DNA from: Oscillospiraceae bacterium
Lineage (GTDB): Bacteria > Bacillota > Clostridia > Oscillospirales > Ruminococcaceae
Length of the DNA: 64,000 bases
Reading direction: 5' to 3'
NCBI GenBank assembly: GCA_021199355.1
Contig: JAJQIF010000009.1
Coordinates: 124,001 to 188,000 of the forward strand
This document shows, one piece after another, positions 58,585-64,000 of this stretch. The notes beneath the pieces were generated by a model. That model was not told the origin of the DNA and searched no databases. It saw nothing but the letters and a program-made list of their open reading frames with translations. Position numbers and translations under genes: made by a program. How positions within the stretch are numbered: the first letter of the stretch is position 1; each line of letters starts with the position of its first letter.

Positions 58585-59511
58585 ATGACAATCCAACAGC
58601 TTAAGTATGCAATCACAATCTCCGAAACCGGCTCTTTCAACAAAGCCGCCGAGGTTTTATACATCGCCCAGCCGTCCCTGACAAGCTCGATGCAGGAGCT
58701 CGAGAAGGAGCTCGGCATCACCATTTTCTATCGCTCGGGCAGGGGAGTGAGCCTCACAAACGACGGCGCGGAGTTTTTGCCCTATGCCAGACAGCTCTAC
58801 AATCAATATGAATCCCTTGTCGAGAAATACGGCAACCAGAGCTATAAAAAGAAGTTCGGAGTTTCCACTCAGCACTATTCCTTCGCCGTAAAAGCCTTTG
58901 TCGAGCTCGTCAAGCACTACGACTCCGCAGAATACGAGTTCGCCATCCGCGAGACCAAGACGAGGGACGTTATCTCCGATGTTACCACCATGAAAAGTGA
59001 GATAGGAATCCTCTACTTATGTGACTTCAATCTTGCCGCAATCGGCAAGATTCTCAAGAGCAACAATCTCGAATTTCACCACCTCATCGAGTGCGCCCCT
59101 TATGTCTATCTCTGGAAGGGGCATCCCCTCGCAAATAACGAATCAATCGGCTTCGAGGAACTAAAAGATTATCCCTGCCTTTCCTTTGAGCAGGGCGACA
59201 CAGGCTCTTTCTACTTTGCCGAGGAAATCCTCAGCACCTCGGAATATGCCTACACGATAAAAGCCAACGACCGTGCAACCATGCTCAACCTGATGGTGGG
59301 ACTGAACGGCTATACTCTCTGTAGCGGCATAATCTGCAAAGAGCTCAACGGAAGCGACTATATGGCGATTCCGTTCAGAACTGAAGATGAATCGGGCAGC
59401 CGCATGGAAATCGGCTATATCACCAAGAAGAATATGCAACTGAGCTCTGTCGGTCAGAGATATATTGATGAGATACAAAATTATCTCGGACAAAATCACA
59501 GTGAAAAATAA
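58585..59511 (+). CDS. LysR family transcriptional regulator
   Basis: MTIQQLKYAITISETGSFNKAAEVLYIAQPSLTSSMQELEKELGITIFYRSGRG. Confidence 0.92.
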   Translation: MTIQQLKYAITISETGSFNKAAEVLYIAQPSLTSSMQELEKELGITIFYRSGRGVSLTNDGAEFLPYARQLYNQYESLVEKYGNQSYKKKFGVSTQHYSFAVKAFVELVKHYDSAEYEFAIRETKTRDVISDVTTMKSEIGILYLCDFNLAAIGKILKSNNLEFHHLIECAPYVYLWKGHPLANNESIGFEELKDYPCLSFEQGDTGSFYFAEEILSTSEYAYTIKANDRATMLNLMVGLNGYTLCSGIICKELNGSDYMAIPFRTEDESGSRMEIGYITKKNMQLSSVGQRYIDEIQNYLGQNHSEK

Positions 59512-59644
59512 AACCCTATAGGTAAAATCTATAACCCGCTATTCAAACGACGTATTAGACAAATCTGTCGGAAGGGTGTAGAATAGGGAACATCAAAACC
59601 GAACCGATTCAAGGTTGGTTCGCATAGAAAGGAAATCACACACT

Positions 59645-60502
59645 ATGAAAAATTTCAAGAGATTTATATCGCTTCTTTTGTGCGCAGTTCTCTCGCTCAC
59701 ACTTCTGACCGCTTGCGGCGACACCGATGACGTTATAACCATCGCAGTCCCGAACGACACCACCAACGAGGCAAGAGCCCTCCTTCTCCTCGAAGAGCTC
59801 GGCTACATAACCCTCAAGGATGGCGCAGGAATCACCGCAACCGTTGCCGACATCGAGGACAACCCCTACGGCATCGAATTCAACGAAGTTGAAGCCGCAC
59901 AGCTCCCGAATGTTTTGCAGGATGTTGACTATGCAATCATCAACTCGAACTACGCAATCGAAGCCGGTCTCAACCCTGTTGAGGATTCGCTTGCAATGGA
60001 AGGCTCATCCTCTGCATACAGCAATGTTCTTGTTGTAAAGGAAGGCAACGAGGAAACCGACAAGATCAAGGCTCTTCAGGCGGCGCTCGAAAGCCAGCAG
60101 GTTGCAGACTTCATCGCTTCAAGCTATGACGGAGCAGTCGTAAGCACCGTTGACAACCCCGGCGACGGCTATGATGAGACCGTTGACTATGATGCACTCG
60201 CAGGCACCACCATCACCGTTGCAGCTTCTCCCACTCCTCACGCAGAGATTCTTGCAGTAGCAAAGGAAATCCTCGCCGCAAAGGACATCACCCTCGACAT
60301 CATCGAGTACACCGATTATGTTGTTCCGAACAACGTCGTTGAGAGTGGCGAGATTGACGCCAACTACTTCCAGCACACTCCTTACCTTGATGACTTCAAC
60401 GAGCAGAACGGCACACATCTTGTTGCTGTTTCTCCTATCCATGTTGAGCCGATGGGTCTCTACGGAGGCAAGCAGGATTCTCTCGATGCCATCACCGAGT
60501 AA
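59645..60502 (+). CDS. metQ: MetQ/NlpA family ABC transporter substrate-binding lipoprotein
   Basis: Lipobox LTLLTACGD; PHAEILAVAKEILAAKDITLDIIEYTDYVVPN; DANYFQHTPYLDDFN. Confidence 0.92.
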   Translation: MKNFKRFISLLLCAVLSLTLLTACGDTDDVITIAVPNDTTNEARALLLLEELGYITLKDGAGITATVADIEDNPYGIEFNEVEAAQLPNVLQDVDYAIINSNYAIEAGLNPVEDSLAMEGSSSAYSNVLVVKEGNEETDKIKALQAALESQQVADFIASSYDGAVVSTVDNPGDGYDETVDYDALAGTTITVAASPTPHAEILAVAKEILAAKDITLDIIEYTDYVVPNNVVESGEIDANYFQHTPYLDDFNEQNGTHLVAVSPIHVEPMGLYGGKQDSLDAITE

Positions 60503-60526
60503 TATCTATACCTAACTTAAACCCCA

Positions 60527-60560
60527 GAGAATACGCCGAATAACACTCGGCGTATTTTCG
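60527..60560 (+). terminator. Hairpin with short T-rich tail between metQ and metN
   Basis: GAATACGCCGA-ataacac-TCGGCGTATTTTC. Confidence 0.55.
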
Positions 60561-60584
60561 GGTTGAACCATATAAGGAGATAAA

Positions 60585-61595
60585 ATGATAGAAATCAAGA
60601 ATCTGTCGAAGACATTTACCACGAAATCGGGCGATGTCGAGGCACTCAAAAACATCTCCCTCACCATTCCCGACGGCGAAATCTACGGAATCATCGGCAT
60701 GAGCGGTGCGGGAAAGAGCACACTCGTCCGATGTATAAACATGCTCGAACGTCCGACCGAGGGAAGCGTTCTTATTGACGGCGTAAATCTCAGTGAGCTT
60801 TCCGAGGCTCAGCTCAGGCAGGAGCGTCAAAAGATAACGATGATTTTTCAGGATTTCAACCTTCTTATGCAACGTAATTGCCTGAAAAACGTCTGCTTTC
60901 CGCTTGAACTGGCGGGAGTGAAGAAGTCGGAAGCCGTCAAAAGAGCCACCGAGCTTCTTGATATCGTCGGTCTTGCCGACAAGGCTAAGAACTATCCCGC
61001 ACAGCTTTCCGGCGGTCAGCAGCAGCGTGTCGCAATCGCGAGAGCCCTTGCAACCCATCCGAAGATTCTTCTTTGCGACGAGGCTACGAGCGCCCTCGAC
61101 CCCCAGACAACCCACTCGATTCTTTCGCTTATCCGCGACGTAAGGGACAGGCTCGGGCTCACGGTCATAGTCATAACCCACCAGATGAGCGTAGTTGAAG
61201 AGATCTGCGGAAGAGTCGCGATTCTCAACGGCGGAGAAGTCGCCGAGGAGGGACCCGTAAACGAGGTCTTCTCGGCTCCCAAGTCGGAAGCCGCCAAGCG
61301 TTTGGTTTACCCGGACGGCTATTCCGAGACTTTGGTTCCTACTCCCGGCGAACACTTTATCCGTGTAGTTTATAACGGCGCAGAGGTCAGCAAGACGCCT
61401 CTTATTGCCCAGATGGCGATGGACAAAAACATCCCGGCAAGCATTCGTTCCGCCTCCACCCGAAGCATCGGCGGCAAAGCCTACGGCAACATGCTCCTGA
61501 GCGTCACCGGCGACGAAGCCCTTGCAAACGAAGCCATCAGCTACCTAAGAAAAATCCCCGACATTATCGCAGAGGAGGTAAGACCAAATGCTTGA
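60585..61595 (+). CDS. metN: Methionine ABC transporter ATP-binding protein
   Basis: GMSGAGKSTLVRCINMLERPTEGSVLIDG; LSGGQQQRVAIARALA; C-terminal NIL-type domain. Confidence 0.93.
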   Translation: MIEIKNLSKTFTTKSGDVEALKNISLTIPDGEIYGIIGMSGAGKSTLVRCINMLERPTEGSVLIDGVNLSELSEAQLRQERQKITMIFQDFNLLMQRNCLKNVCFPLELAGVKKSEAVKRATELLDIVGLADKAKNYPAQLSGGQQQRVAIARALATHPKILLCDEATSALDPQTTHSILSLIRDVRDRLGLTVIVITHQMSVVEEICGRVAILNGGEVAEEGPVNEVFSAPKSEAAKRLVYPDGYSETLVPTPGEHFIRVVYNGAEVSKTPLIAQMAMDKNIPASIRSASTRSIGGKAYGNMLLSVTGDEALANEAISYLRKIPDIIAEEVRPNA

Positions 61596-62292
61596 ATTTT
61601 TCAGCTCTGAGGAAGTCCAGAAGACTATTGAAATATTCGTCAACGAGTTCCCGATGGCAATATGGGAGACAATTTATGTCACCGTTGTTTCAACCTTCTT
61701 TGCAGTTCTGATCGGTCTGCCTCTCGGAGTAATCCTTGTGGCAGGGGACAAGAAGATTCTGAAAATCCCTTCCGGTTTTCTCCACGTCCTGAACGTAATA
61801 ATAAATCTGTTGCGCTCAATACCGTTCCTTATTCTTATGATAATGGTATTTCCGTTGACAAGACTGATTGTGGGAACTGTAGTAGGAACCGTAGCGTCCA
61901 TTGTTCCTCTCGTAATCGCCGCATTTCCGTTTATCGCAAGACTTGTTGAGACGAGCCTGAGAGAGCTCGACCCGAACATCATCGAAATGGCACAGAGCAT
62001 GGGTGCAAAACCGATTCAGATTATCGTCAAAGTAATGATTCCCGAAAGTATCCCTTCGCTTCTTTCCAACCTCACGACGGCAATGACCACAATCCTCGGC
62101 TATTCAGCAATGAGCGGCATCATCGGTGGCGGCGGTCTCGGCAAGATAGCCATCAACTACGGCTACTATCGCTATCGCTATCTGGTAATGCTACTTGCTG
62201 TAATCTTCCTGATTCTTCTTGTTCAGATAATCCAGACGGTAGGTACACACCTTTCGACGAGACTTGACCGAAGACCAAGAGACAGAGCGTAA
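61588..62292 (+). CDS. metI: Methionine ABC transporter permease
   Basis: LRSIPFLILMIMVFPLTRLIVGTVVGTVASIVPL; ATTILGYSAMSGIIGGGGLGKIAINYGYYRY-type region. Confidence 0.93.
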   Translation: MLEFFSSEEVQKTIEIFVNEFPMAIWETIYVTVVSTFFAVLIGLPLGVILVAGDKKILKIPSGFLHVLNVIINLLRSIPFLILMIMVFPLTRLIVGTVVGTVASIVPLVIAAFPFIARLVETSLRELDPNIIEMAQSMGAKPIQIIVKVMIPESIPSLLSNLTTAMTTILGYSAMSGIIGGGGLGKIAINYGYYRYRYLVMLLAVIFLILLVQIIQTVGTHLSTRLDRRPRDRA

Positions 62293-62305
62293 ATTGTACA
62301 AAACT

Positions 62306-62329
62306 GTAGGGGCGGATATCATCCGCCCG
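62306..62329 (+). repeat. 24-bp palindromic dispersed repeat, copy 4
   Basis: GTAGGGGCGGATATCATCCGCCCG, identical to copy 2, followed by TCTTTTTT. Confidence 0.9.
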
Positions 62330-62387
62330 TCTTTTTTGCGGAGACAATTCTCCGTGAAAAATTTATTCAAAAATCCGTATTTGCCTA

Positions 62388-62441
62388 TTGACAACGTAAC
62401 AATGTTATGTTACAATAAGTGCGTAACATAACATTGTTACG
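62388..62441 (+). promoter_or_regulatory. SigA promoter overlapped by a 19-bp perfect inverted repeat (candidate YhbD operator)
   Basis: TTGACA 62388-62393, 17 nt, TACAAT 62411-62416; CGTAACAATGTTATGTTAC - 9 nt - GTAACATAACATTGTTACG. Confidence 0.85.
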
Positions 62442-62538
62442 AAAAAGCACCGTTTCATCCGAAGCCTTGGAAGCTTAAAGCCGCTTTTTCCACTTGGCGG
62501 CTTAGGCTTCTCAGGTAATAAAGAGAGGTAGTGATAAT

Positions 62539-62940
62539 TTGAGTGGTTTGATTTCCAAAAAAGAGCTTCTGAACAAGTACAATATTTCCTATGGCACCCT
62601 TTACCGCTGGAAGCGGATGGGGTTGATACCTGATGACTGGCTTGTCAAGAAGTCCACCTACACAGGGCAGGAGACATTTTTCGATGAGGAGCAAATCTGT
62701 GAGCGTATCGAGGCGATAATCGCCCGCAAGGATCAGGTTCCGCTTGAACAGATTGCGCGTGAGCTTCAGGGCAAAACCGAGCATGAGGCGAAGCTCATCA
62801 TCAATTCGAAGCACTGGTCAAAAGAGATAAATATATCCGATTTGGTTTCAGTCATCGTTAAGATAGGCAGTGATGAGAGAGATCTGACGGAGATTATCTC
62901 AGGCAACAACACAGTAATAAATAAATCTCAGGAGGAATAG
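62539..62940 (+). CDS. yhbD: YhbD family (DUF4004) protein, MerR-like HTH
   Basis: LISKKELLNKYNISYGTLYRWKRMGLIPDDWLVKKSTYTGQETFF. Confidence 0.8.
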   Translation: MSGLISKKELLNKYNISYGTLYRWKRMGLIPDDWLVKKSTYTGQETFFDEEQICERIEAIIARKDQVPLEQIARELQGKTEHEAKLIINSKHWSKEINISDLVSVIVKIGSDERDLTEIISGNNTVINKSQEE

Positions 62941-62944
62941 TATA

Positions 62945-63607
62945 ATGGCAGATTCAGTACATATCAGTGGCGCAGGCAATGTCGGCGGCGGAGAATATGA
63001 AAACATAAGCATAAGCGGTTCGGGTGAGGTGACATCAGATGTCAAGTGCCAGAGTCTCAAGAGTGCCGGCTCGGTGCATATTGCGGGTTCTGTAGAATGT
63101 TCAGGTGAATTCAAAATCGCTGGTTCTGTTCTGGTTGACGGCGACATAAAATGCGGAAGCTGTCATCTTGCCGGTTCCGCAAAAGTTAAAAGCATAGAAG
63201 CCAATGGAGAATTGTGGTTCGCCGGTTCAGTCATTGCAGACGGCAATGTTTCGGGCGAGAAAGTCATTATCGATGGTGTGGCAAATGTCAATGGACTTAT
63301 TAACGGTGACGAAATAAGAATCGCATTTGATGGTGATGGTGTCAAAGCCAATGAAATCGGTGGTGGAACTATCAAAATAGCTCCCAAAAAAGAAAAGAAA
63401 GCATATTGGTTCGGCAAAAAGAAAATAAAGCGTTCAGAAATCGGCACTATCGAGGGCGATGAGATAAGAATTGAGCTTGTCAAAGCTGATGTAGTCCGTG
63501 GCGCTAATGTAACGATAGGCGACGGTTGTGAGATTGGAAAGGTGGAATACTCAGAAAGTCTTGAAATCTCCGAAAACGCCCATGTCGATTACCAAGTGAA
63601 AATCTGA
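62945..63607 (+). CDS. yhbE: Polymer-forming cytoskeletal/bactofilin-like protein (YhbE-like)
   Basis: Beta-helical repeats: SISGSGEVTSDVKCQSLKSAGSVHIAGSVECSGEFKIAGSVLVDGDIKCGSCHLAGSAKV. Confidence 0.8.
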   Translation: MADSVHISGAGNVGGGEYENISISGSGEVTSDVKCQSLKSAGSVHIAGSVECSGEFKIAGSVLVDGDIKCGSCHLAGSAKVKSIEANGELWFAGSVIADGNVSGEKVIIDGVANVNGLINGDEIRIAFDGDGVKANEIGGGTIKIAPKKEKKAYWFGKKKIKRSEIGTIEGDEIRIELVKADVVRGANVTIGDGCEIGKVEYSESLEISENAHVDYQVKI

Positions 63608-63691
63608 GCTAAGCTTTTTATGCAAATCGCCCCAATGATGACTAACAAAACTCGCTTTCTTTCGTCTAAAGGGCGAAAATTCAAAAAAGCG

Positions 63692-63719
63692 TTGACAAAA
63701 AGATTTTTATGAGTATAAT
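63692..63719 (+). promoter_or_regulatory. SigA promoter of the glutamine synthetase gene
   Basis: TTGACA 63692-63697, 16 nt, TATAAT 63714-63719. Confidence 0.75.
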
Positions 63720-63736
63720 GTAACGCATAAGGCAAA

Positions 63737-63786
63737 GACGTCTTTGAGAACCCCGTATTGGGATGTTCCCAAGGACGCCTTTTTTG
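63737..63786 (+). terminator. Terminator-like hairpin in the glutamine synthetase 5' leader (candidate attenuator)
   Basis: GACGTCTTTGAGAACCCCgtattGGGatGTTCCCAAGGACGCC followed by TTTTTT. Confidence 0.7.
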
Positions 63787-63850
63787 TTAATCGGGACCCG
63801 ATGCAACCATCAGTATTGTATCCCGAAAATATTTAAAAGGAGCATTTCAT

Positions 63851-64000
63851 ATGAAAAAGATACCCGAGTATTTTGGATGTATGGTATTTGATGACCGCGA
63901 GATGAAGGCAAGACTCTCGTCAAAGGTCTACAATTCCTTGAACAAGACCATCGTCGAGAATGCAAGACTTGACATTGAGGTCGCCGATGCTGTAGCACAG
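63851..64000 (+). CDS. Glutamine synthetase (N-terminus; type III-like), truncated by right window edge
   Basis: MKKIPEYFGCMVFDDREMKARLSSKVYNSLNKTIVENARLDIEVADAVAQ; AGGAG upstream. Confidence 0.75.
   Translation, partial: MKKIPEYFGCMVFDDREMKARLSSKVYNSLNKTIVENARLDIEVADAVAQ

Noticed and set aside
60492-61355. 287-aa minus-strand ORF across metN
   Set aside because: Shadow ORF opposite a clear MetN ATPase.

Overview
The window looks like a chromosomal segment from a spore-forming, anaerobic gut-type Firmicute (Oscillospiraceae/Ruminococcaceae-like; inferred from gene content and intergenic repeats). I support about 60 CDS and two tRNAs. There is no rRNA, no CRISPR array, and no phage or transposon gene. 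Main blocks: GH9 (cut by the left edge)/aldo-keto reductase; PadR-HAAS-DUF4097; efflux adaptor, tdk, GH31; SDR; SsuABC-like ABC system with a Crp/Fnr regulator; ABC exporter with a structured leader and candidate 23-aa peptide; HigA antitoxin with a 5'-truncated toxin; two-gene [FeFe]-hydrogenase module (NuoF/GltD chimera + HydA); two AraC regulators and an ABC-F protein; uxaC with two uncharacterised genes; radC; BlaI/BlaR1-type regulon with duplicated M56 proteins; cotJABC; SpoIIE-like phosphatase; glgB-C-D-A; trkA/trkH; rsmA; rpmB; M50-scpA-scpB-DUF2953-gerW-dacF-rluB-pncB; tRNA-Gly/tRNA-Arg; XRE, NUDIX, M16C protease; LysR-metQ-metN-metI; yhbD/yhbE; and the start of a glutamine synthetase gene. 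The most interesting non-coding signals are a perfect 19-bp inverted repeat over the yhbDE promoter, the leader of the ABC exporter, a 24-bp palindromic repeat in four copies, and a strong terminator-like hairpin in the glutamine synthetase leader. The strongest candidate for a little-described protein system is the BlaI-BlaR1-lipoprotein-BlaR1' cluster, in which the lipoprotein resembles the sensor ectodomain of its neighbour. No homology searches were run; family calls come from reading motifs.
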